Shown here one piece after another: positions 1 to 13,100 of a stretch of 64,000 nt of DNA. A model generated the notes under the pieces. The model did no database searches. It had not been told where the DNA came from and worked only from the letters and a program-made list of their open reading frames with translations. Every line of letters begins with the position of its first letter. The stretch's first letter is position 1. This DNA is from Forficula auricularia (lineage: Eukaryota > Arthropoda > Insecta > Dermaptera > Forficulidae). The translations under genes and the position numbers were made by a program. Location: positions 310,001-374,000 of the forward strand of contig JALMQS010000136.1 in NCBI GenBank assembly GCA_024734495.1. The letters are read 5' to 3'.

Positions 1-173
1 ATCGATTAACTCCATAAAACAAAATGTAGAGAAAAATGATAAAATATTTGATGAATAAAATCATGATAGATATACAAGGGGGATCTCGATTTAAAATCAC
101 ATTAACTTATTCAGTTCAGTACAGTCCTTATTCTTGTAATTGACGTAACTTCTTTACGTGGTATATCAATTTC
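1..173. other. Atg1 intron sequence, nothing recognised
   Basis: AT-rich sequence left of the first repeat. No open frame, exon signal or recognised repeat is visible. It is taken as intron because the next Atg1 exon starts at 1010 with an acceptor. Confidence 0.5.
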
Positions 174-941
174 TAAGGTAGTTGATTCGCGACAATACTA
201 GCAAAAAGTCAATGCTAGAGTATATAGAACAGACAATAAGGATTCATAGTTCATAAGCCCAAAACTTTTTGCTGTTTATGTACCAATTCTAGCCAATCCA
301 GTGCTCGTTTTACAAATTTGACACCATTGTAAGAGATTGATTATTTTTATATTAAAATGACAGATAAAATACATTTTAAATTTCTATAAAAATCGTTTTG
401 TTATTTTTTAACAAATGTAATCAACGCATACGTTACACCTTATGAAAATTATAATTTTTGAAAAAATCTAGAGCATGCGCGCTTTATACATCTTTCGCTG
501 GTTAAATAAATGTGCTGTTGCCAAATTGTTTTTAGTGTAAATTTTTTTTATACATTTTTCATTATTTATTCATTATTATCTCAGAAACTGTGTTGTAACT
601 ATGAATCAAAATTGTCTTAAAATATGTATTTGTTATTGTTTAATGTTGGTTTAGTTTTTTATAAAAATGGTAAGAAGGGTCTCTTAACTATAATTCAATA
701 TGTATGTAAATTTTCCGATATCCCGTATAGTGCAATGTTTTTTTTTTATTAAAATTGACCTTGTCCTAGTGCAATGTTAAAGAGCCTGAAAAACTCGATT
801 TTTGAAATTTAATATCTTTAATAAATATATTGTTCAGAAATTTCGTTTTGCCATCAATCGATGCAGAAGTATTCAAATAATAATCTATCTAAATTTCAAA
901 AAAATCCTAAGAAAACGCATTTGGCGGAACAACTACCTTAA
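174..941 (+). mobile_element. TIR element, TTAAGGTAGTTGTT family, complete copy
   Basis: The left end reads TAAGGTAGTTGATTCGCG and the right end is its near reverse complement, GCGGAACAACTACCTTAA. The body contains a conserved block around AGCAAAAAGTCAATGC and a palindromic stretch near 190-280. The same body recurs at 27614-29256 (two inverted copies) and 50985-52543. There is no transposase frame, so it is a non-autonomous element of about 770 bp. The terminal TTAA could be a piggyBac-type target duplication, but the usual CCY start after TTAA is absent, so the superfamily is left open. Confidence 0.7.
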
Positions 942-1009
942 ACCATGGTAAAAAGTCAGTGAGAATTTAATTCATTTTTCATTAAACTTGACAAAAAATT
1001 TTATTTTAG

Positions 1010-1170
1010 GCTCCAGAGGTCATAATGTCCTTACAGTATGATGCGAAAGCTGATTTGTGGAGTATCGGAACTATTGTTTTCCAATGTCTTACTAAGAAAG
1101 CACCATTTCAAGCTATTAGTCCACAAGCTCTAAAGCAATTATATGAGAGAAATGCTAACCTGGAACCAAA
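1010..1170 (+). CDS. Atg1: Atg1 exon: kinase lobe, APE motif
   Basis: Acceptor TTATTTTAG before GCT CCA GAG; donor AA|GTAAGC. Encodes APEVIMS, then the invariant D of DLWSIG (subdomain IX) and APFQAISPQ. Starts in phase 0 and ends with two bases of an Asn codon completed by the next exon. Confidence 0.95.
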
Positions 1171-4100
1171 GTAAGCCTTGATTCATGCAAAATTTACCCT
1201 ATTCTTATTAATCCTTTAATTTATTAATTGTTTTAGTATACCTCCGGGAACATCTAAAGAACTTTCTGATTTACTCTACGGACTTCTCAGGCGGAATGCT
1301 CGTGATCGAATGTCATTTGAAAAATTTTTTAATCACCCTTTTCTTCAAAGACAATTTGAAGTTGTACCTCCACTGATAGGTAAATACATTCCAAAAATGA
1401 ATTTAATTAAATTTTCTCTGTTAATAATTTATAAAAGTGGAGAAACTATTTTTATTATTACTTGGTGTTGGTTTTTTGAGTTCTATTTTCTACAGGAGAA
1501 AGTTCTTGTTATTTCATTTTTTAAATAAAAATAACAAATATATTTATATTATTTGTATTAGATGTACAACCAAGACAAAATCTATGGTCATTGCTAAGAC
1601 TCCTCTCACATGCAACCTAGAAATAAACAGCACCCCGATAGAACAACTCTCAGAAATCAATTACCTGGGAGTTGAAATATCAAGCAAGAGGAATGTGGGA
1701 GATGAAGTTAAGTCCCAAGTGGTCAAGGGTGCGAGAATTTCCGGATGCCTGTATAGCCTGATTTGGAAAAACAAATACCTTTCTCCATTAAGTGGGAGAT
1801 AAATTTAACCTAATTTATCGCGCGGAGAATTTACCACTGCTCGAAGCCCTTAAAAAACTCAGTAAATTGGATTGTATCTTAACTTTCTGAGATTTGGCTC
1901 GTATTCCCGGCTTCTTTCCTTCTACTTTGTTCTTTTCACGATGGAGGGGCCATCCCATACAGTCCTTTAGGGGATGCATCTTCTGGTGTATCTCCTTCAC
2001 ACATCAATATCATTAAAAAAAAAAAAAAATAAAGAAGGCAAAGTACGGATATACAAAACCTGCGTCCGTACGGTAATTACTTATGCCGAATCAAGAGCAG
2101 TTACGACTCTCATGAAACAACTTCTCAGAACAACAGAGATGAGGATTATAAGAACTATCCACGGCAAGAACATACGAGACAAAATCCGCAGTGAAGACCT
2201 CAGGGAACAAAGCAAGATTCAAGACATAGCCGACTGGGTAGGCGTTCAAAGAGTGTTGGGCCGATCACGTTGAGAGGATGTCTGAAAACCGTTTTCCGAA
2301 AATCGTTCGCGACCACCGTCCACAAGGAACAAGAAGCAGGGGAAGGCCAAAAAAAAGATGGTTCAATCTTTTGTCACTGGCTAATTAATAAATTGGAAGA
2401 ACAGGCGCAAGCGCTTATTAAGAAGAAGAAGAAGTATTAGATGAAGCAGGAGGTATCCGATAAAGTTGGATGCGGTGGGCTCAATAAAACACCCTGAATA
2501 AAACTTTTTTTTTGGCCATCTTTAGTTAATTGGGAGTTATACACACAATGCAGTCCACATATGTGATCGAACCAAGCCTTGTCAAAAATAAAGATTGTAG
2601 CTTCATGTAAATTTATAACGTGCCTGTGCCCAAAACGTTTTGGACACAAGCACGTTATAAATTTGCATGAAGCCCCGAGCCTCTGCAAGTTGCTTGAGAG
2701 CTTTCTCTCAAACCCCTCTATTAAAGTCGAGGTTGAAGGAATATCATCCTCGTCCTTTAATACTAATGCTGGAGTTCCTCGGGCTCAGTCATTTCTCCCA
2801 CGCTCTTTATTATCTATATTAATGACCTTTTAAATCTGCCCTCCAATCCAATACATTGTTACGCTGATGATAGCACCCTACACAACGCTCAATCCTTACT
2901 AGACAATCGGGCAAACATAGCCCCCTCGATAAATTCAGATTTAAGCATGCTTAAAAAATGGGGATCTCACAACTTGATAAACTTTAATGCTGGTTAAACA
3001 CAATGCTGCCTAATTTCTAGGCGCGCAGATAGGAACCTTCCGGACATTTCCTTTGATTCGAGCTCATTGGAATTCCGTAATAAAATATCAATGTTAGGTG
3101 TCACCTTAGGTTCTGACCTCTCTTGGAATGACCATATTATCTCAGTAGCAAAAGCTGCAGCATGTAAGCTTGGCTTTCTTTTCCGAACCAAACGATTTTT
3201 CACCCCCACTCAACTCCTTATATTATACAATGCTCAAATTCGCCCCTGTCTTGAATATTGCTCGCATTTGTGGAGAGGGGCCTCCAAGCATTCTCTTAAT
3301 ACCTTAGATGCAATTCAGAGGCGAGCTATCAGACTGATAGGCGATCCTACATTAACTGACACTCTCGACTCCCTAGCCCATCGCAGATCTGTCTCCGCCC
3401 TTTCCCTTTTTTATAGATATTACCATGGCTTTTGTTCTGACGAAATAAAATCGATAATCCCACCAAAGGCTTCATTTGCGCGAAATACACGATTTTCTAA
3501 AATTCAACACCCCTACGCGCTTAAACTGGATACTAATCGAACAAACGCATTCGCCAATTCATTTATCCCTATGACATCTAGAGACTGGAACTCTCTTTCC
3601 CCGACCGTCTTTCCAGCAACTTATAACCTTCAATCTTTCAAGACCAGCATCCACAGATACCTTCGACTGCTACCCAATCCCTAAATCTCCCCTTATCTTC
3701 ACGTTACAAGGGTCCACCACGGACTACAGAGGTTGTACCTTCTTGGTGCAACTTCTTCTTGTATCAATATCATTATAAAAAAAAAAAAAAAAAAAAAATT
3801 AACTGAAGATGGCCAAATAAATTCAGGTCGAAACGTATTATTCATGGTGTTTTATTGAACCCAGCCCAACTTTATCTGATACTTCCTCCTTCATCTAATA
3901 CAGTGTCATCACAGCCACGAACTCTAACAACATTTATTTTATTTGTCCATTAAAAAGATATTATAAATGTTTTTATCATTCATTTACACATTAAAATTTT
4001 TTAATTAATCACAAACATCTCACTGCATTCAATGTAATTTAAATTTATATATTTAACTTTTATGTGTAAAAAAATTTTAGGTAAAAAACATTTATAATAG

Positions 4101-7100
4101 TGTTAAGGATTGTCCAAAAACTGATGATGACACATGTTATCGAAAGGTAACTTTGATCTTCAAATAAAATAAAATAATATAAATATATTTGTTAAAAAAT
4201 TAAATAACAAAAACCAATTTCCCATGAGATCTTGAAGAGTTGGGTGCTCAAGGAAATTGGAACTCTATAGCAAGGGATAGGACAAAATGGCGAGGCATTA
4301 TAGAGGAGGCTAAAACATTGGAAATGTTGTTCGGCCACAGGAAGTAAGTAAGTAAGTAAGTAATTTCCCATGAGAAAATACATGTCAATAAACTAACACC
4401 AAGTATTAAATAGATACTAGCTCTGTCTGAAAATATTGTATACATTTGAAAGAAAATCTTAGATTATCTAGAATTTCGAAAGCATCTTTTTTTTTTATTT
4501 GGAGGGGAAATCTGTCATAGACACCTCTTCATGGATAGTGTCGGACTCCTACCGACTAAAACCCCTCCTTTCCCCGATTCACCCTACCCCGGAACCGCTA
4601 TTTACATTACTTCAGGGTAGGCAGGTAGACCTCCTTATCACCCGGTATCCTTGAAGGTTAATATCTCCCTGCAGAGGTCCGATATCGCTCTCCAGCTTCC
4701 ATCGTCCCTCGTCATTAATGTTACAAAATTCGAAAGCATCTGGCAATTGTTATTGTTTACATTGATAAATAAATATCCTAACATATTTGACAGGGGTTGC
4801 TTTTAAGTTAAGTTGGAATTTGAAGACCAAAAATTAGTTTTTTTTTTAAGAAAATTAAAATAGTCACCGCTGTAATATCAAAATGGAAAATTTTAACTCA
4901 AATAATGTGAATTTACAAAGAAGAGATGCTTAATCGAAGCAATTGACTAATGAACAACGTCATGATATCTTGCAACAGCTATTAGAGTATTTGAAGAACA
5001 AAGAAAAATTAGAACACGGTGCTATTAATAAATTGATTGAATATTTTACTTATTTTTATTTATTTATCTATCTATCCAGAAAATACACAACATACAATAA
5101 TAATAATAATAACAATGTTTATTCAATGAAACATACATAATAAATCAAAGAAAAAAATACAAACACATTTTACTCATGGTCGACTCGACCGTTTGAGTGA
5201 GTGAGTATAATAATTATATAATCATGCATATAATAGATACAATAACTATAACAGTTTGTTCCAATAGATAATTAATAATTGAATTCAAGAATCAGCTGAT
5301 ATCTATATTTCCATGAGCTTCTGCAGTATTTCACCAGGGCCCCCAACCCTTCCCATTAAGGCACTCAATGAACTCGGATCTGGACAATGCTTCCCTTCCA
5401 AAGAACCTCATTCGGTATTCCTTCAGTATGGGGCAAACCGAGACATAGTGAAAAACGTCCTTTACTTCCCCTATATTGCATAATGAGCACTTCTTGATCT
5501 CCTTAGAGTATGAATACTTATTCAAGTTGAGCAATTCTCCCCTCACTTTCACCAGCCAGCTAATGGAGTTATTATCTAGAGATCCAAATTTGAATTCTCC
5601 GGAGAATATAAGTTCACTATATAATGAGTGATTTAGACTATCAGCAGCTCTTCTTCTAAATTTAAGTTCCATCTCATTTTTCATTAAACTCATAATATAA
5701 ACTGGGTTGATTTCCCCCATCAGCATAGTAGCGATGCACAACATACAATATGTCATGTCCTATAGAGTTGACAAGTCTGTCATAGGGATCGGGTTAAAAT
5801 TAATAATTATTTAATTCAATAAATGAAATATGGTGTACATTGATAAACATTAGTTCACATTACACATTTACATACATACATATCACAGGGTGAAATCACA
5901 ACGATCCGATCCATTTAACCAATTTTTTCAATTGACTTATTAATCTTTTGCAGGACAATTGATCGATGTCAAGTTCTGCCACTATGTTCATCATACATCA
6001 TCTTACACACATCATAATAACAAACAACAGAGTTCACAATAAAAGATTTATCAATATTCAAGACAGATTGCACCTTAATTTTTTTAATAAGTCTAGTCAG
6101 TATAGTGATTAGTGGTTTCGTTGCATTATCATATGCACCCCCCCCCCCCTCCCCCACACACCCGCAATTATACCATAGTTAATTATACTCTCAAACAGAG
6201 CCTGATAAATTACCCTCATAGGCCTTGGATCCAATATTTTTTTATTTTATTTTTTAATGCAATCGAATGCAAGAAGGGGTGCACCAGTAAAGATGCAGCT
6301 CCTATGGATCTCGAAAGACCCTTGCATTACCGAAGAGAAGGGAAAGTTGATTAAGTGAGAGGGTGTAAACGTAGGTGTTTATGCACTCGGGTTTTGAAGA
6401 TTATAAGTGCTGGGAAAGATGGAGGCTGGGAGAGAGTTCCAGTTCCTTGATGTCATGGGGATATATGTATTGGCGAATGAAGTGGTCCGGCACTTTTCTA
6501 ATTTGACAGCGAAAGAGTGTTGGGAGTCGGCAAAACGCGTGCTACGCGCAAAGCATGCTTCGGGGGGGGGGGGAACTATTGATTTTATCTCATCAGAGCA
6601 CCTGCCGTGATAGTATCTATAGAAAAGGAAAAGGGCAGAGACATTTCATCGATGAGCCAGCGAGTCGAGGGAGTCGGTGAGGGTAGAATTGTCAATAAGC
6701 CTGACAGCTCGTTTCTGAATTGCATCCAGGGTAGCAAGAGAATATTTAGAGGCTCCTCTCCATAGATGAGAGCCCTATTCGAGACAGGGCCGGATTTGGG
6801 CCTTGTAGATGGTGAGAAGATGTGGGGGCGTGTAAAATCGCTTGGACCTGAATAAGTAGCCAATCTTCCTTGCTGCAGATTTCGCCACAGAGGAGATGTG
6901 TTCATTCCAAGACAGGTCAGATGCGACAGAGACGCCCAACATGGATAGGCTGTCACACATTTTCAGGGTATTCGAATCGAAGTGAAGATCAGGGAAATTT
7001 TTATAATATTGCACACAACTTATATAATACAAAATTTATATATCTGGTTTTCATGATAATTTGCTTTATGTGATATTTTATGTGATATGTTCAAGATACA

Positions 7101-10100
7101 TTAATAAACTAGAGAGAAATACTCTTGATAATGTTTTTATAACATTACAAACATGTTTGGAATCAATTATGTTGAAAGGAGGGGGAAATTCTTATGAAAT
7201 TCCTCATATAGGTAAATAAGGTAAAACTTCGTCGTGAGGGTCGATTAGCTAGCTGAAAGGTATATATGTTCAGAAGAAGCGTTCAACAAGGCTAAATCTC
7301 ACTTTAAATTTAGATTACACTAAAATTATTTGTATTTAGTTATATTCGTGATAATAAAATGAATTTAATATTTTTTTTTATATTTAATTTTAGTTTTATT
7401 TGATTTTTTTCCAAATGTATAGTATACCATATTTTTGGGCAGAGGGAGTATAGTTCAATAATTTCAAATTAATTCTTAAATAGTGAATATTTTTCAATCT
7501 ATCTGTGTTTAAATTCTTATATGATTTATTTTTTTAAAGATCTTCCTGTTTCATCTGCTTCATCTGCTCCAAAACCAATACCATCTACATCTCCAAAAAT
7601 AACTCCTCTGGCCCAACGAAGAGCTATAATTGCAAAACCAGTTTCACGAACTCCACCATCTCCATGTTCACCACAAACTTTAAGGCGAGCTAGTAGTTCC
7701 AGTCCTGAAGAAACGGATGATTTTGTAATGGTTCCATCAAATCTACCTAGTCATCCACCAGTTCCCGAATATCTTGATAGGACGTAAGTTAAACTTAACT
7801 GCGAAAAACTCAATTCTTTTCAACAAAAATTAATTGAAATGATTTTTACAGAACTATAAAAGGAAATGGTCGAAATTCTTCTATAGCTCTTGCAAGTAGT
7901 CCTCCAAGACCAAGCTTTCTCCCAATATCTGAACCAATCCCTGTTCCAACACAACGTGATGTTTATCACCAAATGCATTCTAATGAGGGGCTTCCATCTC
8001 CAACCAAAGTTAGTATTTGGCTGTGCATTTTAAATATTATTTTAATTTTAATTATCATTATTTAACGATATTTCTAATAAAGTATTTCATTTTTATTTAA
8101 ATATAAAATAATTTATAATATTTTTAAATTTAATTGACATTTTAATAATTAAACCACATTCTATAATATGATTCGAGTTCATTCTTTTTAAAATTCAAAT
8201 ATGGTTACTCTGATTTCAGAAAAAAATCGAAACAAAAAATAATTCATCAATGACGTTTCTTCTCTTTATTTGATACTTTTTTAAATTCTTAAATCTATAA
8301 TAGATCATATAAAAGTCTCCGTGGTTTTTTGGTACACTTTTGAATAAAAAATTTCTTTATTGAAAATCAAGTGACCATTATTATCTTTGACCTTTTGGCC
8401 TTTTTTGGGTAGCTTCATAATTCCATCGGTGTAGAACTTCTGTGATTTATCGTCGAAAAACTTGATTTTCGCGCGGCCACACACATCTTTGATGACCCGG
8501 AACAAATTGACGGAATTTGTTTGGGAAGTTTTGATGCATCCACCGTGTAGCCCGGATCTTGCACCGTCTGACTTCCATTTGTTTCGGTCTCTGCAAAACT
8601 CTTCTTCTTCTTCTTCTTCTTCTATATAGGTGTGAACACCTGTTTCTCCAACATATTACAATCAGTCATCAGGGTCATAACTCTCTTTCCATCGTTTTTT
8701 TGGTCTTCCACGGCTTCTGACCCCCTCGGGACGGTTTTTTGACAAAATTTTCGGGAGACGGTCGTCTTGCATTCTGTCTACATGGGCAGCCCAGCATCTT
8801 CTTACGTGAACCCAATCGACTATGTCCTGAAGACCGCTTATTTGCCTAAGGTGTTCGCTCCGGATTTTGTCATGTAGGGTCTTCGAATGGATGGCTCTTA
8901 CAACTCTCATCTCAGTTGTACGGAGAAGCTGCTTTGTAAGGGATGTGTCTGCCCTGGATTCAGCCCCATATGTTCTACAAAAAAAAAAAAACTGAACAAC
9001 TTTTATTAGAACTATTTTTTTATACGACATCAAATAATAAAAAATATTAAATCAATTAGATCTCAAAAAAATCCTAATAATTATTTTTAACTTAATTATC
9101 AAATAATAATGATTAAATAATTAATTATTAAATATATATTTATTAAATCGAAAAGTCACAACAATGAAAATAAGGGCTTATAATGATATTAAAACTTCAT
9201 TATACCCAGATTTAAGAGATTATTTTCTACTTGATAGAACTATTTAAAATTCTTGAGTTAATTTCTCGTGTCAATCCAGTAGATAGTTATATTGTATTAC
9301 TATAATACAAATGGAGCATTTTTTGTTGACAACAAATTTGAAATGATCTTAATTTATGGTGAAAGTGGAAAAAGTGTTATGGGGCTGCCATTTAAATGGA
9401 TATGGATGGAGCGTTTTCCTAACAGGAATACACCCTCACGAGCTTCATTTTATCGTGTTGTAAATCTGTTAAAAAAACAAAAAAAAACAAAAAACAAGAA
9501 ATGTAAAGGGTACGAAGAAACTTTAAAAGCTAAAATAACGAAATTGAAACTAGAATTCATCCAGAAGTCTTCCGATACACTCTGCAATGTCTGGTAAAGT
9601 TATTAAATTATTTATTTAATAATTAAATATTTGATCAATATTATTTGATAATTAAGTTGAATGATAGTTAAGGATTTTTTATTTTGAGATCTAATTGATT
9701 TAATATTTTTTATTATTTGATGTCGTATAAAAAAATAGTTCTAATAAAAGTTGTTCAGTTTCTTTCGTAGATTCGGAATATGACAGAAACATATAGGTTT
9801 CCATTTAAAAAACAGTACTTGACCTCTAAATATCCTTGAAAGCTTGTTCTAGATCGACAAACAATAGCATAGTTTGGTATCCCCCTAATATAAATAAACT
9901 TTTATTTGAAATTTTTTTTCATATAATGCACTGTTTTTGAGTTATAATAAGACTGTCTCAAGATAAAAAAACTCACCCGGTATATATAAAAAGTTTGTAT
10001 ATGTGTTTTTCTAGCACACTATTCTGAACTATTATATATATTATGAATTTTAAACAAAGAGTGATTAGCTAATATGTCGGACGTGAAACAATAAATTAAA

Positions 10101-13100
10101 GAGTTTGAAAAAGTATCAATTAAAGAAATGGAACATTACTGTTGAATTTAACAATGTTATGTCTTTTTTTGTGAATTTCACGTTGTTAAAAATCCATATT
10201 TAAAAAAAACATTTCCTTGTAATGATTTTATGAAATTATAATATGTATAAGATTTGGAGTAATTTTTGGTGACGGACTTACTGATAAGTGAAACTGAGTG
10301 GATATTAGTGAGGCAGTCCAAAAAACAAGATAATTTATACTATCTTTTTATTCATAAACCGACGTTTCGGAGGCTATTCCCTCCTTCTTCAGGGTTTTGA
10401 AAAGTCAGTGAAGGAAATCCAATGCGACATTCCCTCTGCCTCCTTCTTTCAGTGGCAGTAACAATAATATATTGTATTTCATTGCTATATTATATTATTG
10501 TTAATGCCACTGAAAGAGGAGACAGAGGAATGTCACATTGAATTTCCTTCACTGACTTTTCAAAACGCGGAAGAAGGAGGAAATAGCCTCCGAAACGTCG
10601 GTTTAAAAATAAAAAGATAGTATAAATTATCTTGTTTTTTTGACTGCCTCTTCAATATCCACTCAATATAAAATGTATAAATAACTTAGTATTTAGACTC
10701 AAGTTTAGAGCCTCTTTTCAAAAACATTTATTAATTAATTTAAACCTATTTTAGAGCTCTATACCACGATCTCAGCCGATCAGTATGAAAAGGGGAAGTG
10801 AACGGGAACATGCACGAACCGCAGCACCGCCTGATATCGGATCTCTTTCCCCTCCCTCGGTAAATTGTCATTTATTATAAACAAATTATTAATTTTCATT
10901 AATTATACTCTGTGCCGGCCTTAGCCTTCTTGGGGCCCTCCCGGGCGAAGTTTTTTAGTTGCGTCCTTTCAGAGGCGTCTCTAACCCTAAAGCTAATAAA
11001 CAAGTCCAAATACTAATAATGAAGTAATTAAAAGGACAATGTTAGAAGAAAATATTTCGTTACACGGACAAACAATAACTGTCCGAAAGAAAATTGGTAA
11101 TAAAATTAAAAGTAAATTTGTCAGAATAAATAATTTTGATCAGAATTAATTAGTTTGTGAACATTACTCCTTTTGATTACGGCACCACCTTTAAATTTGC
11201 AATTTAAAATAATTGTTTTGACTACAAAGACAGTCGTATAGAGGAAGGGAGTATGGATCCCATAAATAGATTTACAGGATATCGCGTTTATCGGCCATTC
11301 GACTACTGCAAAAATGACTATTTTCAACCAATCATAAGGATATTGGGACCTTGTATTTTGTATTTGGGGCTTGGTCTGGAATAGTAGAAACATTGTTGAG
11401 ATTGTTAATTCGAATTAATAATGGGGCAAAATAAATAATGATAATTTTTTTTTTTTTTTTTTTTTTTTTTGTGGCTTTTCGGTCTTGCCAACCATAAGCC
11501 AATTTACGATACAATATATTTTTTAAATTTTGTCTCTACCCCGGGGGTCAGATTTTAGCCGAATGCCTCGAGTCGGATTCGAACTCGGTTCCACTTGGTT
11601 AGCAGGATGATACGCTACCGATTAGCCTATCCGACCCCCCAAATGATAATTTTAATAAACATTTATTGCAAATTTCACATATTGTACACATGTATTATAA
11701 AGTATAATTCTTTGTACATACTGCATATTTATTGCCACTATTATATAATTTGCAAGGCTATATATATATTTTTTACATAAAAAAATAACTATCTCTTTTT
11801 AATTTCTTCCCAACAATTTTTTCTATATATATTATAACGATTTTAAGGCCCTAATTTGATTTCCTATTTCTAGTCTCTAGCCCATAGGTGTCAAACTCAA
11901 TGAGTGACTTGTGCCAAAATAAAAAGTGTGAAGTTTAAGAGGGCCGCAAAGAAACTTTTAGAGTTCATAGAAATCTAGTTATGTTTTTAAATATAATAGA
12001 ATTAATAATAACAACAATAAAAAATAAAAACATGTAACGTATTAAATTTTAATATATTAACAATGTATAGAGAACAAATAAGGCATAATTATAATATATA
12101 AACAAGCAATACAATACTACTACAATACTAATTTACTGTTTCTTGCCTGATCCTTGATTTCTTTTCTGTGCCACAAGTTTTTCTATTTCTGGAGAAATAC
12201 TATTTGCCATTATAATTTTTAACACCGACCCGAGGTGATCGAATCACACTGAATCTCTATTACTTCCATTTGCATATCATTAGAGACTAATTCTATATCT
12301 ATTGAAAAAATAGTTGAAAATAATGTTAATTTGCTATCCAAGCATTTGAAATCTTCAAATCTTGCTTCAAATTCACTTCGGAGATTCGCAATCCTTTCAA
12401 CCTATTTCTGATAAGATACAGTGCTACTTGAGCTTGGTTTGTACATGTGACAGTGGGGCCGCCAAAATTGACGATGCGGGCCGCGAATTTGACACCTATG
12501 TTCTAGCTTTTTAAAATATTAAACTTATTTTATGTGTGTAATCGTTAGCACTCTGTGAAAGAAATAAAAGAAACTAATATGATTTATTAATAATTGAAAT
12601 TGTATAGGAATCAATTGGTGTGGAAGATATAAAGATCCAAACGATATCAATTTTTATTATTATATAGGTGTTTTAGGGCGCATCAACGACAAGGGTTATT
12701 AGCGCCTCAAATACAAGACAACCTAGAAACGTCTTAAATAAATAGTATCATAGACAAATAAAATAACAAGATAAATTTTATAAAATAACAACAAAATAGA
12801 CCTATACAAAATAACAACAAAGATAATACTATATAAAATAACAACAAAATAGACCTATACAAAATAACAACAAAGATAATACTATATAAAATAACAACAA
12901 AAGCTGTAAAGGGACTATTTAATAAATATACAACAGATTAAATTAGTAAAATCAAAGAAGTAGAAGAGGGATATTTTAGTTATGGTTAAAAAGATTAATA
13001 TCACGCAAATACCCAAGCAGGTTTTCATAGCAATCCATATCAGAGAGAATATCCCTGATGTTTTTATTTTCAAGTTTATATTTTATCCTTTTAGTATTGT

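Larger units (their letters stand above)
2437..3900. mobile_element. Foldback element with hammerhead remnant, split by LINE
   Basis: Left arm about 2437-2545 and right arm about 3795-3900 are inverted copies (AGATGAAGCAGGAGGTATCC against GGATACTTCCTCCTTCATCT-like sequence, and GGTGTTTTATTGA). The interior is taken up by a hairpin and a CR1-like LINE. The right arm carries a hammerhead core; the left arm carries the degraded counterpart (CTAAAGATGGCC). Confidence 0.6.

Noticed and set aside
1437..1802. 121-codon frame as a gene
   Set aside because: Starts in intron; only its latter part is LINE reverse transcriptase.
2437..2688. - strand 83-codon frame with DKAWFDH as an RT fragment
   Set aside because: Overlaps the foldback arm and the hairpin; similarity to the RT KAFD motif is too short to trust.
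6110..6180. C-run at 6140 as a regulatory motif
   Set aside because: Homopolymer expansion inside a dead LINE frame; similar runs occur in several repeats.
9292..9597. 101-codon frame as a host gene
   Set aside because: It is the helix-turn-helix remnant at the centre of a foldback transposon with a second decayed copy at 15600.
11449..11641. A functional tRNA gene
   Set aside because: The tRNA-like head is followed by an unrelated body, poly-A and target duplication; this is a SINE.
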